Shown: in pieces, positions 36,471 through 44,631 of the stretch
Layout of the letters: each line of letters starts with the position of its first letter
Position numbering within the stretch: the first letter of the stretch is position 1
Assembly (NCBI RefSeq): GCF_004187715.1
Contig: NZ_QZWF01000023.1
Location: 23,341 to 87,340 of the forward strand
Direction of reading: 5' to 3'
Source of the DNA: Streptomyces sp. F001
Lineage (GTDB): Bacteria; Actinomycetota; Actinomycetes; Streptomycetales; Streptomycetaceae
DNA: 64,000 nt
Notes under the pieces: model-generated
Told to the model about the DNA's origin: nothing
The model's database searches: none
The model's input: the letters and a program-made list of their open reading frames with translations, nothing else
Position numbers and translations under genes: made by a program

Positions 36471-36902
36471 TCACCGTTCTTGTTCCACGTACTCCTTGAA
36501 GTGCTCCAGATCGCTGCGGACGAGCCGCTCGATCGCATTCGCCTGGGCGAATCCCTTCGGCCCGCCGAAGGTCTCCCTGATCGTGCCGGGGTCGTACTCG
36601 AGCCGTGCCTGGACCCGGGTGTGGTTCTGGTCGATGGGCTGCAGCGAGAAGGAGCCCGCCAGCTCGGGGGCGCCCGCGGTGTGCCACTCCATCACGCGTT
36701 CGTCGCCGTGGTCGGAGACCTCGGCGTCGAACTCCCGGGCCCGTCCGCCGGCCTCGACGTCCAGATGCGCTCGGCCTCCCGCGTCCGTGCGGGCGGCGCG
36801 TACTCCCTCCACGAAGCGTGGATAATTCTCCACCCGGTGCAGGCTCTCCCAGGCCTTGTCGACCGGGACTCCGACGTCGACATGTTCTTCGAGGGTGCTC
36901 AC
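36471..36902 (-). CDS. SRPBCC (START/Bet v1-like) domain protein
   Basis: A 143-residue polyketide-cyclase/dehydrase-type SRPBCC protein: STLEEHVDVGVPVDKAWESLHRVENYPRFVEGVRAAR, then the strand-rich core and a long C-terminal helix NAIERLVRSDLEHFKEYVEQ. Such proteins bind hydrophobic ligands. GTG start with GGAGGTGGGCC upstream. It begins 14 bases upstream of the PP2C stop region and is divergent from the VOC gene. Confidence 0.82.
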   Translation of the reverse strand: MSTLEEHVDVGVPVDKAWESLHRVENYPRFVEGVRAARTDAGGRAHLDVEAGGRAREFDAEVSDHGDERVMEWHTAGAPELAGSFSLQPIDQNHTRVQARLEYDPGTIRETFGGPKGFAQANAIERLVRSDLEHFKEYVEQER

Positions 36903-37037
36903 GGCCCACCTCCATGTGCGGATCATGACGGATGGCCTTCCGCTTCCAGTGTGCGCCCGGCACCGGCCGGTCGCCGGGTGATTGTCAGTGCCGGGTGCCA
37001 CGCTGAGGTCACACAGGATCTGCGAAAGGGAATCGCC

Positions 37038-37835
37038 GTGATCACCACTGACTTCGTCCCCGGCTCCCCCTGTTGGCTCGACCTCGGTGCCCCCGACGTG
37101 CGGGCCACCGCGGCCTTCTACGGCGCGGTGCTCGGCTGGGAGTACGAGTCCATGGGGGAGGGGGAGGACATGGAAGGCGGGATGTTCCGGAAGGACGGCA
37201 AGATCGTCGCCGGGCTCGGCAAGCTGACCGAGGAGGGTGCCCGCTCGGCCTGGATGATCTACTACTGCGTCACCGACGCGGACGCCACGACCCAGGCCGT
37301 GGAGCGTGCGGGCGGCACGGTGCGGGTGGCGCCGATGGACCTCGACGAGTGGGGCCGGATGGCGCAGTACAGCGATCCGCTGGGGGGCCAGTTCGCCGTC
37401 TGGCAGCCGGGGACGAACAAGGGCGTCGAGCTGGTGGACCAGCCGGGCTCGCTGTCGTGGACCGAGCTGTACACGAGCGACGCCGCGGCTGCGAAGGAGT
37501 TCTACGGCGGTGTCTTCGGCTGGCAGTTCAGTGACATGGAGCTGCCGGGCGGCGGGGGTACGTACTCCCTCATCACTCCCGCCGGGCTTCCCGAGGAGCG
37601 TATGCACGGCGGTGTCATGGAGCTCCCGAAGGAGAACCTTGCGCCGGCGAACGGGAGGCCGTACTGGCACCCCGTCTTCGCCGTCGCCGACTGCGACGCC
37701 GCGGTCGCCGCGGTCACCGAGAACGGCGGCAGCGTGCAGATGGGGCCGGAGGACGCGGAGGGTGTCGGCCGGCTGGCCGTCTGTCTCGACCCGTCGAGCG
37801 CGGACTTCGTGGTGCTCACCCCGAGCACGAGTTGA
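37038..37835 (+). CDS. Double-domain VOC (glyoxalase/bleomycin-resistance fold) protein
   Basis: A 265-residue protein with two tandem VOC domains: residues ~8-125 (PCWLDLGAPDVRATAAFYGAVLGW ... QFAVWQPG) and ~135-260 (LSWTELYTSDAAAAKEFYGGVFGW ... FVVLTPS). Members are small dioxygenases, isomerases or binding proteins; the pattern matches the widespread 27-kDa antigen CFP30B-like group. GTG start. A terminator follows. Function unknown. Confidence 0.88.
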   Translation: MITTDFVPGSPCWLDLGAPDVRATAAFYGAVLGWEYESMGEGEDMEGGMFRKDGKIVAGLGKLTEEGARSAWMIYYCVTDADATTQAVERAGGTVRVAPMDLDEWGRMAQYSDPLGGQFAVWQPGTNKGVELVDQPGSLSWTELYTSDAAAAKEFYGGVFGWQFSDMELPGGGGTYSLITPAGLPEERMHGGVMELPKENLAPANGRPYWHPVFAVADCDAAVAAVTENGGSVQMGPEDAEGVGRLAVCLDPSSADFVVLTPSTS

Positions 37836-37848
37836 ACCCGGGAGACCG

Positions 37849-37886
37849 GACGTCCGGGCCGGCCCCTGCGGACCGGCCCGGACGTC
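37849..37886. terminator. Bidirectional hairpin terminator
   Basis: Perfect 14-bp stem, arms 37849-37862 (GACGTCCGGGCCGG) and 37873-37886, loop of ten. It lies between the convergent VOC and katG genes. Confidence 0.75.
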
Positions 37887-37908
37887 GTGGTCGGAATGAT
37901 CGGAATGA

Positions 37909-40125
37909 TCAGACGAGGTCGAACCGGTCCAGGTCCATGACCTTGTTCCACGCCGCGACGAAGTCGTTCACGAACTTCTCCTTCGCGTCATCGCTGGCGT
38001 AGACCTCCGCCAGGGCGCGCAGCTCGGAGTTCGAGCCGAAGACCAGGTCGGCGCGGGTGCCGGCCCACTTGACCTCGCCCGTGGCCGCGTCGCGGCCCTC
38101 GAACGTGGTCTGGTCCTCGGACGTAGCCTTCCACGTCGTACCCAGGTCGAGCAGGTTGACGAAGAAGTCGTTGGTCAGAGCGCCGGGCGTGTCGGTGAAG
38201 ACGCCGAGCGGCGACTGCTGGTGGTTCGCGCCCAGGACGCGCAGGCCACCGACGAGGGCCGTCATCTCGGGGGCGCTCAGGGTCAGCAGGTTCGCCCGGT
38301 CCAGGAGCAGGTACTCGGCGGGCAGCCGGTTGCCCTTGCCGAGGTAGTTGCGGAACCCGTCGGCGGTCGGCTCGAGCGCGGCGAACGATTCTACGTCCGT
38401 CTGCTCCTGCGAGGCGTCCACGCGGCCCGGCGTGAAGGGGACCTCGATGTCGAAGCCGCCGTCCTTGGCGGCCTTCTCGATCGCGGCGCCACCGGCGAGC
38501 ACGATCAGATCGGCCAGGGACACCTTCTTGGCGCCGGAGTTGAAGTCCCGCTGGATGCCCTCCAGCGTGCGCAGCACCGTCGCCAGCTGGTCGGGCTCGT
38601 TGACCTCCCAGCCGCGCTGCGGCTCGAGGCGGATGCGGGCGCCGTTGGCGCCGCCGCGCTTGTCGCTGCCGCGGAAGGTGGAGGCCGACGCCCAGGCGGT
38701 GGACACCAGCTCGGAGACCGAGAGGTCCGAGTCGAGGATCTTGGCCTTGAGCACCGGGATGTCCTCGGCGTCGACGACCTCGCCCTCCGCCTCGGGCAGC
38801 GGGTCCTGCCACAGCAGGGTCTCCTCCGGGACCTCCGGGCCGAGGTACAGCGACTTCGGGCCCATGTCGCGATGGGTCAGCTTGTACCAGGCGCGGGCGA
38901 AGGCGTCCGCGAATTCCTCCGGGTTCTCGTAGAACCGGCGGGAGATCGGCTCGTAGATCGGGTCGAAGCGCAGCGACAGGTCGGTGGTGAGCATCATCGG
39001 GCGGTGCTTCTTCGACGGGTCGTGCGCGTCGGGGACGATCTCCGGGGCGTCCTTGGCCACCCACTGGTGGGCGCCGGCAGGGCTCTGGGTGAGCTCGTAC
39101 TCGTACTCGAAGAGGTTCTTGAAGAACCCGTTGCTCCACTGGGTCGGCGTGGTGGTCCAGGTGACCTCCAGACCAGAGGTGATGGCGTCCGCGCCCTTGC
39201 CGGTGCCGTGGGTGCTCTTCCAGCCCAGGCCCTGCTCCTCCATGGAGGCGGCCTCGGGGTCGTTGCCGACGTGGTCCGCAGGGCCGGCGCCGTGGGTCTT
39301 GCCGAAGGTGTGGCCACCGGCGATCAGGGCGACGGTCTCCTCGTCGTTCATCGCCATCCGGCCGAACGTCTCACGGATGTCGCGGGCCGCGGCGATCGGG
39401 TCCGGGTTGCCGTTCGGGCCCTCCGGGTTGACGTAGATCAGGCCCATCTGGACCGCGCCGAGCGGGTTCTCCAGCTCCCGGTCGCCGGTGTAGCGCTTGT
39501 CGTCGAGCCAGGTGGTCTCGGGACCCCAGTACACGTCCTCCTCCGGCTCCCAGACGTCCTCGCGGCCACCGCCGAAGCCGAAGGTCTTGAAGCCCATCTG
39601 CTCCAGGGCGACGTTGCCGGTGAGGATCATCAGGTCGGCCCAGGAGATGCTCTGGCCGTACTTCTTCTTGACCGGCCACAGCAGACGGCGCGCCTTGTCG
39701 AGGTTGCCGTTGTCCGGCCAGCTGTTGAGCGGGGCGAAGCGCTGCTGTCCGGCGCCGGCGCCACCGCGGCCGTCGCTGGTCCGGTAGGTGCCCGCGCTGT
39801 GCCAGGCCATACGGATCATCAGCGGGCCGTAGTTGCCGAAGTCGGCGGGCCACCAGTCCTGCGAGGTGGTCAGCACCTCGGCGATGTCCCGTTTCACGGC
39901 CGCGAGGTCGAGGGCCTTGAACGCCTCGGCGTAGTCGAACTCCTCGCCGAGCGGGTTGGCCACGGCGGGGTTCTTGGCGAGGATCTTCAGGTTGAGGCGC
40001 TCCGGCCACCACTGGCGGTTGCCGCCGCCCTGAGTCGGGTGCGCGGCGCGCCCGTGTGCGACCGGGCAGCCGCCTGTGGTCTCCGCCTTGGGGTCGGTGA
40101 CGATTGCATCGGGGTTCTCAGCCAT
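37909..40125 (-). CDS. katG: Catalase-peroxidase KatG
   Basis: A 738-residue bifunctional haem catalase-peroxidase, full family length. Distal residues R105, W108 and H109 lie in IRMAWHSAGTYR; the Met-Tyr-Trp adduct is complete (W108, Y231 in GLIYVNPEGP, M257 in RMAMND); the proximal His is H272 in GGHTFGKTHGA. It destroys hydrogen peroxide in the cytosol. Downstream of a Fur-type gene, the usual arrangement in which the regulator represses katG. Confidence 0.98.
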   Translation of the reverse strand: MAENPDAIVTDPKAETTGGCPVAHGRAAHPTQGGGNRQWWPERLNLKILAKNPAVANPLGEEFDYAEAFKALDLAAVKRDIAEVLTTSQDWWPADFGNYGPLMIRMAWHSAGTYRTSDGRGGAGAGQQRFAPLNSWPDNGNLDKARRLLWPVKKKYGQSISWADLMILTGNVALEQMGFKTFGFGGGREDVWEPEEDVYWGPETTWLDDKRYTGDRELENPLGAVQMGLIYVNPEGPNGNPDPIAAARDIRETFGRMAMNDEETVALIAGGHTFGKTHGAGPADHVGNDPEAASMEEQGLGWKSTHGTGKGADAITSGLEVTWTTTPTQWSNGFFKNLFEYEYELTQSPAGAHQWVAKDAPEIVPDAHDPSKKHRPMMLTTDLSLRFDPIYEPISRRFYENPEEFADAFARAWYKLTHRDMGPKSLYLGPEVPEETLLWQDPLPEAEGEVVDAEDIPVLKAKILDSDLSVSELVSTAWASASTFRGSDKRGGANGARIRLEPQRGWEVNEPDQLATVLRTLEGIQRDFNSGAKKVSLADLIVLAGGAAIEKAAKDGGFDIEVPFTPGRVDASQEQTDVESFAALEPTADGFRNYLGKGNRLPAEYLLLDRANLLTLSAPEMTALVGGLRVLGANHQQSPLGVFTDTPGALTNDFFVNLLDLGTTWKATSEDQTTFEGRDAATGEVKWAGTRADLVFGSNSELRALAEVYASDDAKEKFVNDFVAAWNKVMDLDRFDLV

Positions 40126-40158
40126 GGAAATCCTTCCGGACGTGGTGGATCACGGTGC

Positions 40159-40596
40159 TCAGGTACTGCGGCGGGTGGAACAGCCGGGGCACACGCCCCA
40201 GTAGATGACCTCGGCCTCGTCGATCGAGAAGCCGTGGTCGTCGGACGCGGTCAGACAGGGGGCATCGCCGCGCGCGCAGTCGACATCGGCGACGGCACCG
40301 CACGACCGGCAGATGACGTGGTGGTGGTTGTCCCCGACGCGCCCCTCGAACCGGGCCGGACTGCCGGCCGGTTCGATGCGGCGCAGAAGTCCCGCCGCAG
40401 TGAGGGCGTGGAGGGCCTCGTACACGGCTTGGAGGGAGACATGGCCGACGCGGTCGCGCACGCCGGAGGCGATCGCCTCGACGCCGAGGTGGTCACCGGC
40501 CCGGACGGTCTCGAGCAGCGCGACACGGGCGGCCGTCACCCGCAGGCCGGCACCGCGCAACTCCTCAGCGGTGGTTGGGGGCCGGGATGCGGTCAT
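40159..40596 (-). CDS. Fur-family peroxide/iron regulator (FurA/CatR type)
   Basis: A 145-residue Fur protein: N-terminal winged helix (RVTAARVALLETVRAGDHLGVEAIA, VSLQAVYEALHALTAAGLLRRIE), then the metal-binding part DNHHHVICRSCG and the C-terminal CPGC zinc pair. In actinomycetes the furA/catR gene precedes katG and represses the operon; peroxide relieves repression (family knowledge). It lies 33 bases upstream of katG on the same strand. The 17-bp tandem repeats at 40615 lie just upstream of its start. Confidence 0.93.
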   Translation of the reverse strand: MTASRPPTTAEELRGAGLRVTAARVALLETVRAGDHLGVEAIASGVRDRVGHVSLQAVYEALHALTAAGLLRRIEPAGSPARFEGRVGDNHHHVICRSCGAVADVDCARGDAPCLTASDDHGFSIDEAEVIYWGVCPGCSTRRST

Positions 40597-40614
40597 GCCG
40601 CCGAACCTACCCTC

Positions 40615-40648
40615 AAGAACACGAACGGTTCAAGAAAACGAATGGTTC
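40615..40648 (-). promoter_or_regulatory. Tandem 17-bp repeat, probable FurA operator
   Basis: Two adjacent 17-mers, AAGAACACGAACGGTTC (40615-40631) and AAGAAAACGAATGGTTC (40632-40648), identical at 15 of 17 positions. Each has GAAC/GTTC-type symmetry. They lie 19-52 bases upstream of the Fur-type ATG, where the promoter should be. Binding by the encoded regulator is inferred. Confidence 0.6.
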
Positions 40649-40701
40649 TAATTTTGTGGCGTGTCGTGCGCGTTCCTCCGCCGCCCCGGCCGCAGTTCGG
40701 A

Positions 40702-41121
40702 TCAGTCGACCGCGAGTGAGACCTCCGTCGCCTTGATCAACGCGACGACGGAGGAGTCCGGTTCCAGGCCGAGTTCGGCCACCGCTTCCTTGGTGATCGC
40801 GGAGGTCAGCTCCCCGCCTTCCGTCGCGATCCGGACGGAGGCCATGGCGCCGCCCGTCGTGATCTCCCGCACGGTACCGCGCAGCCTGTTGCGGATGGAC
40901 AGGCCGTCCACACTGCCGGTGGCGAGGGCGACCTCCGTGGACTTGACGAGGGCGCGCACGGCGGACCCCTCGGCGAGACCGAGGTCGCGCACCGCCTCCC
41001 GGGTGATCGCCGCGGTGATGTCCTGACCTCCGTCGAGGCGGACGGTCACAGTCGCCATGGCCTCGCCGGTGGTGACGGCGGTGACGGTGCCGGGCAGTTG
41101 ATTGCGGATGCTCAGGCTCAC
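40702..41121 (-). CDS. Molybdate-binding di-Mop (TOBE) protein, molbindin-like
   Basis: A 139-residue protein made of two Mop/TOBE repeats of about 68 residues each: LSIRNQLPGTVTAVTTGEAM ... LVKSTEVALA and LSIRNRLRGTVREITTGGAM ... LIKATEVSLA. SIRNxLxGTV and KATEV are the classic molybdate/tungstate-binding motifs. Molbindins store or buffer molybdate in the cytosol. No molybdate transporter gene is adjacent. The upstream 150 bases (41122-41271) hold an imperfect inverted repeat (CCCCGTCAGCCC/GGGCTGAGGG) and no gene. Confidence 0.93.
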   Translation of the reverse strand: MSLSIRNQLPGTVTAVTTGEAMATVTVRLDGGQDITAAITREAVRDLGLAEGSAVRALVKSTEVALATGSVDGLSIRNRLRGTVREITTGGAMASVRIATEGGELTSAITKEAVAELGLEPDSSVVALIKATEVSLAVD

Positions 41122-41271
41122 GACGGAACACCTCTAAAGGGGATGTACTTCTCGGATCAGGGCATAATGCAGCCTTACGGTAGCCCCGTCAGCCCTGTCC
41201 GAACGGGTACGACGACCCAGTTGGGGCTGAGGGCGTACCCCCTCCCGTCCTTTCGAGCCACACCTGTGCGC

Positions 41272-42723
41272 TCAGCCGGCGGCAGCGCCGAACCACTCGG
41301 GCAGTCGGCCGAGCAGATCCTGCTGGTCCTCACCGACCCACGCCACGTGGCCGTCCGGCCGCAGCAGCACCGCGGGCACGTCCAGTTCCTCGCTGATGTC
41401 GACGACGTGGTCGACCCGGTCTGCCCAGCCCGCCACCGAGAGTCGACCGGTCTGGTCCAGCAGCAGCCCGCGGCCGCCGTGCATCAGCTCGTAGAGTCGC
41501 CCCCGCTTCAGCTCCACGTCCCGCATCCGCCGGCCGAGCAGGTCATGCCCCTCGCCGAAGTCGTAGCGGACCCCCATCGCAGTGATCTTCTCGATCAGGT
41601 ACCGGTTCACCTCCTCGAAGTCCATGAGCTCCGACACCAGTCGGCGCACCGCCTGGGGGCCCGGCTCGGTGGACATCAGCTCCATCTGTGCGCGGGTGTT
41701 GTCCAGCACGTCGGCGGCCACCGGGTGCCGTTCGGTGTGGTAGCTGTCCAACAGCCCCTCCGGTGCCCAGCCGTTCACCTCGGCGGCCAGTTTCCAGCCG
41801 AGGTTGAACGCGTCCTGGATACCGAGGTTGAGCCCCTGTCCGCCGGTCGGCGGGTGGATGTGCGCCGCGTCGCCGGCCAGCAGCACCCGGCCGACCCGGT
41901 AGCGCTCGGCCTGCCGGGTGGCGTTGCCGAAGCGGGACAGCCAGCGCGGTGAGTGCACGCCGAAGTCGGTGCCGGCGACCGCCCGCAGCTGTTGCTTGAA
42001 CTCGTCGAGGGTCGGCGGGATCGTACGGTCCTCGGCCAGCCCCTCGGCGGGTACGACGACGCGGTACACCCCGTCCTCTCCGAAGGGCGTGGCGCCGAAC
42101 CGCTTCTGGGTCTTGTTGACCTCGGTCACCGCGGCGGCCAGTTCCTCCGCCGGTACGGCCACCTCCATCTCGCCCAGCAGCGTCTCGACCGTGGAGGGCT
42201 CGCCGGGGAAACCGACGCCGAGCAGCTTGCGCACCGTGCTGCGGCCGCCGTCGCAGCCGACCAGGTAGCGCGAGCGCAGCCGCGTGCCTCCCCCGCCGGC
42301 TACGCCCCCATTGGCCAGCTCGACGGTCACCCCGTGGTCGTCCTGGCTCAGCCCGACCACTTCGCAGCCGCGCCGGATCTCGGCGCCGAGCTCGGTGGCG
42401 CGCTCGGCCAGCAGGCGGTCGGTGGTGGGCTGCGGGATGCCGAGAACGTAGCCGTGCGCGGTGTCCAGCCGGTCGGGCGAGGGCTTGGCGATGGCGGCGA
42501 AGAAACCGCCGAGCGGGTACTGCTTGCCGTGCGCGAGGAACCGCTCCAGCAGACCGCGCTGGTCCATCACCTCGATGCTGCGCACGTGCAGGCCGAGCGC
42601 GCGGACATACCGGGTCGGCTCCGCCTCCTTCTCCAGCACGACCGCGTGCACGCCGTGCAGCCGCAACTCGCCGGCCAGCATCAAGCCGGTCGGTCCGCCG
42701 CCGGCAACGATCACGTCAAACAT
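41272..42723 (-). CDS. rox: Rifampicin monooxygenase (Rox/RIFMO-type FAD hydroxylase)
   Basis: A 483-residue class A flavin monooxygenase. It has GGGPTGLMLAGELRLHGV (FAD, residues 8-25), VGCDGGRSTVRKLLGVGFPG and VLLAGDAAHIHPPTGGQGLN. The whole sequence closely follows the rifampicin monooxygenases of Streptomyces and Nocardia (SIEVMDQRGLLERFLAHG, HSPRWLSRFGNATRQAERY, GHVAWVGEDQQDLLGRLPEW), which hydroxylate and linearise the ansa chain. ATG at 42723 follows GGGGGG; ATG 42735 is also in frame. The RAE-like element upstream supports the assignment. Confidence 0.88.
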   Translation of the reverse strand: MFDVIVAGGGPTGLMLAGELRLHGVHAVVLEKEAEPTRYVRALGLHVRSIEVMDQRGLLERFLAHGKQYPLGGFFAAIAKPSPDRLDTAHGYVLGIPQPTTDRLLAERATELGAEIRRGCEVVGLSQDDHGVTVELANGGVAGGGGTRLRSRYLVGCDGGRSTVRKLLGVGFPGEPSTVETLLGEMEVAVPAEELAAAVTEVNKTQKRFGATPFGEDGVYRVVVPAEGLAEDRTIPPTLDEFKQQLRAVAGTDFGVHSPRWLSRFGNATRQAERYRVGRVLLAGDAAHIHPPTGGQGLNLGIQDAFNLGWKLAAEVNGWAPEGLLDSYHTERHPVAADVLDNTRAQMELMSTEPGPQAVRRLVSELMDFEEVNRYLIEKITAMGVRYDFGEGHDLLGRRMRDVELKRGRLYELMHGGRGLLLDQTGRLSVAGWADRVDHVVDISEELDVPAVLLRPDGHVAWVGEDQQDLLGRLPEWFGAAAG

Positions 42724-42854
42724 GAAACCCCCCATTCGACAAGGCTGTCGGCCAGCTGCTCCGCGCCGTCCGGACGGACAAGGGAATACACGCTTCGCGA
42801 ATCCCTGATTTCCGCGGTTTCTGGCCCTCGGCCGGAGATTCTGCGGCACGACCC

Positions 42855-42873
42855 GGGTCTTGCCGCAAGGCCC
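42855..42873 (-). promoter_or_regulatory. 19-bp inverted repeat resembling the rifamycin-associated element (RAE)
   Basis: GGGTCTTGCCGCAAGGCCC: 9-bp arms around a central C with one mismatch. A 19-bp inverted repeat called RAE is known upstream of rifamycin-inactivating genes in actinomycetes, and this copy is 132 bases upstream of rox. On the minus strand the element contains TTGCGG, with CAGAAT 19 bases further on, so it may overlap the -35. The remainder of the 331-base gap 42724-43054 holds the two divergent promoter regions and no gene. Confidence 0.7.
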
Positions 42874-43054
42874 CCCGTGCGCTATATGTTGAGAGTGGCA
42901 AGGAGTGGGTAACCTCCTTGCCTTTCCCATTTGTTGTGGCACGTCCGGCATGTGCATGTGGCTCGTATCACATGGCTCGGATTGAGTGGCGGACCCCGCC
43001 GATTTCCGTACCTACGGGTGACACCGGGACGCCGGATGCAAGGATGAGGCCGTC

Positions 43055-43735
43055 ATGACTGCTGGGTGGTGTTCTCGCACGGTTCGGGCCGCGGTGTTCG
43101 CGGCCGTCTGTGTGCTGCTCGCCGCCCTGGGCCACGTACTGATGTCCGGCAGTCATGTGCCCTGGTGGGCGCTGGCCGGCGGCGCCGCCGTGACCGCCGG
43201 CGGGGGGTGGTGTCTGGCGGGCCGGGAACGCGGGCTGCCGCTGATCGTGGCCGTCGTGGCCACCGCCCAGACGGCGCTGCACTCGGCGTTCTCCCTCGCG
43301 CAGTCGGCGACCGGGGGACAGCACACCGTGCCCTCGGACACGGGTGCCGTGGGCCACGACATGTCCGCCGCGCACATGTCCTCGATGCACATGGGCTCGA
43401 TGCCCATGCACTCGATGGACGCTATGGACCTGGGCCATACCGCGGGCCACGCCATGGGCGGCTCGTCCTCGTCAGGGATGATCGCCGCCCACCTGCTGGC
43501 CGCACTGCTGTCCGGCCTGTGGCTCGCCCACGGCGAGCGTGCCGCCTTCCGTATTCTGCGCGCCGTGGCCGGATGGCTGGCGGCGCCGCTGCGGCTGCCG
43601 CTCGCCGTGCCCGCCCCGCCGCAGGCCCCGCGCCCACGGCCGCGGCGGCGCAGTTCGGCACGGTCACCGCGCCGACTCCTCCTCGTCCACGCGATCACCT
43701 TGCGGGGTCCGCCCCTGGGGACTGCTGTCGTCTGA
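43055..43735 (+). CDS. Membrane protein with Met/His-rich loop
   Basis: A 226-residue membrane protein. Segments at about 10-30, 35-55, 60-82 and 143-160 are hydrophobic. Between the third and fourth lies a Met/His-rich loop (residues ~100-135: HDMSAAHMSSMHMGSMPMHS and more), the composition of copper-binding proteins. The C-terminus is Pro/Arg-rich and probably cytosolic. No exact family recognised. An ECF sigma factor gene follows after 178 bases; the pairing suggests a metal- or envelope-stress unit (inference). Confidence 0.7.
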   Translation: MTAGWCSRTVRAAVFAAVCVLLAALGHVLMSGSHVPWWALAGGAAVTAGGGWCLAGRERGLPLIVAVVATAQTALHSAFSLAQSATGGQHTVPSDTGAVGHDMSAAHMSSMHMGSMPMHSMDAMDLGHTAGHAMGGSSSSGMIAAHLLAALLSGLWLAHGERAAFRILRAVAGWLAAPLRLPLAVPAPPQAPRPRPRRRSSARSPRRLLLVHAITLRGPPLGTAVV

Positions 43736-43913
43736 CGACAGCCGGCTTCCCGAGGCGGCCCCGAGGCGCCTCGGGCCACGGTCGTACGCCCGCGCGGGCA
43801 TCAGGACGCCCCGCAGGGTCCCGTACGGCCTGAATCCCCACTCGCCGGATCCCGCCGCAGCGTGCCTGTGCGCGCCGCCGGCCGGGCTCCCGGATGACCG
43901 AGAAGGACACCAG

Positions 43914-44558
43914 GTGATCACTCCTGCCCTGCCCGCCTCGTACGAGAAACGACGCGAGACGTTCCGCGCGCGAACCGAGGACCACGGGACCGAGACCGCC
44001 GACGAGTCGATTACCGCCTGGGCGCTTGCCGCCCGCGGCGGCGACCCGGACGCCGTCGACCACTTCGTCCGTGCCCTGCACCGCGACGTCCTGCGCTACG
44101 TCGCCCATCTGTGCGCCGACCCCCAGGCCGTCGACGACCTGGCGCAGGACACGTTTCTGCGGGCGCTCGGCAGCCTGCACCGATTCGAGGGCCGCTCCTC
44201 CGCGCGTGCCTGGCTGCTGTCCATCGCCCGCCGTGCGGTGATCGACAGCTACCGGTACGCCTCCGCCCGGCCGCGTCTGAGTGACGTACCGGACTGGCGG
44301 CTGGCCGTGGAGCTGGCCCAGCCGCGCGATCTGCCGGGCTTCGACGACGGCATCGCCCTGCTCGACCTGCTCGCGGCGCTGCCGGAGGAGCGCCGGGAGG
44401 CGTTCGTCCTCACCCAGCTGCTCGGGCTGCCGTACGCGGAGGTCGCCGAGTTGACCGACTGCCCGGTCGGGACGGTCCGGTCCCGGGTCAACCGGGCCCG
44501 CACCGCGCTCATCGACCTGCTCGCCGCGGCGGACGAGCCCGCCGCGCTGGCCGCCTGA
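43914..44558 (+). CDS. ECF RNA polymerase sigma factor
   Basis: A 214-residue ECF sigma factor. Region 2 (DVLRYVAHLCADPQAVDDLAQDTFLRALGSLHRFEGRSSARAWLLSIARRAVIDSYR) and region 4 (LPEERREAFVLTQLLGLPYAEVAELTDCPVGTVRSRVNRARTALID) are complete. GTG at 43914 follows AAGGA. No anti-sigma gene follows; the only neighbour that could take that part is the upstream Met/His-rich membrane protein. A strong terminator follows. Confidence 0.93.
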   Translation: MITPALPASYEKRRETFRARTEDHGTETADESITAWALAARGGDPDAVDHFVRALHRDVLRYVAHLCADPQAVDDLAQDTFLRALGSLHRFEGRSSARAWLLSIARRAVIDSYRYASARPRLSDVPDWRLAVELAQPRDLPGFDDGIALLDLLAALPEERREAFVLTQLLGLPYAEVAELTDCPVGTVRSRVNRARTALIDLLAAADEPAALAA

Positions 44559-44566
44559 GCGACGAC

Positions 44567-44611
44567 CAAGGGTGCCGACGGCCGCCGTGGAGGCGGCCGT
44601 CGGCACCCTTG
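44567..44611. terminator. Bidirectional hairpin terminator
   Basis: Perfect 20-bp stem, arms 44567-44586 and 44592-44611, loop GTGGA. It lies between the convergent sigma-factor and ATPase genes; the strongest terminator in the window. Confidence 0.88.
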
Positions 44612-44631
44612 TGTGCGTGCGGCGCGGCCGG

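Noticed and set aside
35910..37835. A 641-codon plus-strand frame
   Set aside because: Only the part from 37038 encodes the VOC protein; the rest lies opposite the phosphatase and SRPBCC genes.
43360..43460. Repeated Met/His codons looking like a tandem array
   Set aside because: The repeats are irregular and encode a metal-binding-like loop in frame; not a CRISPR or satellite repeat.
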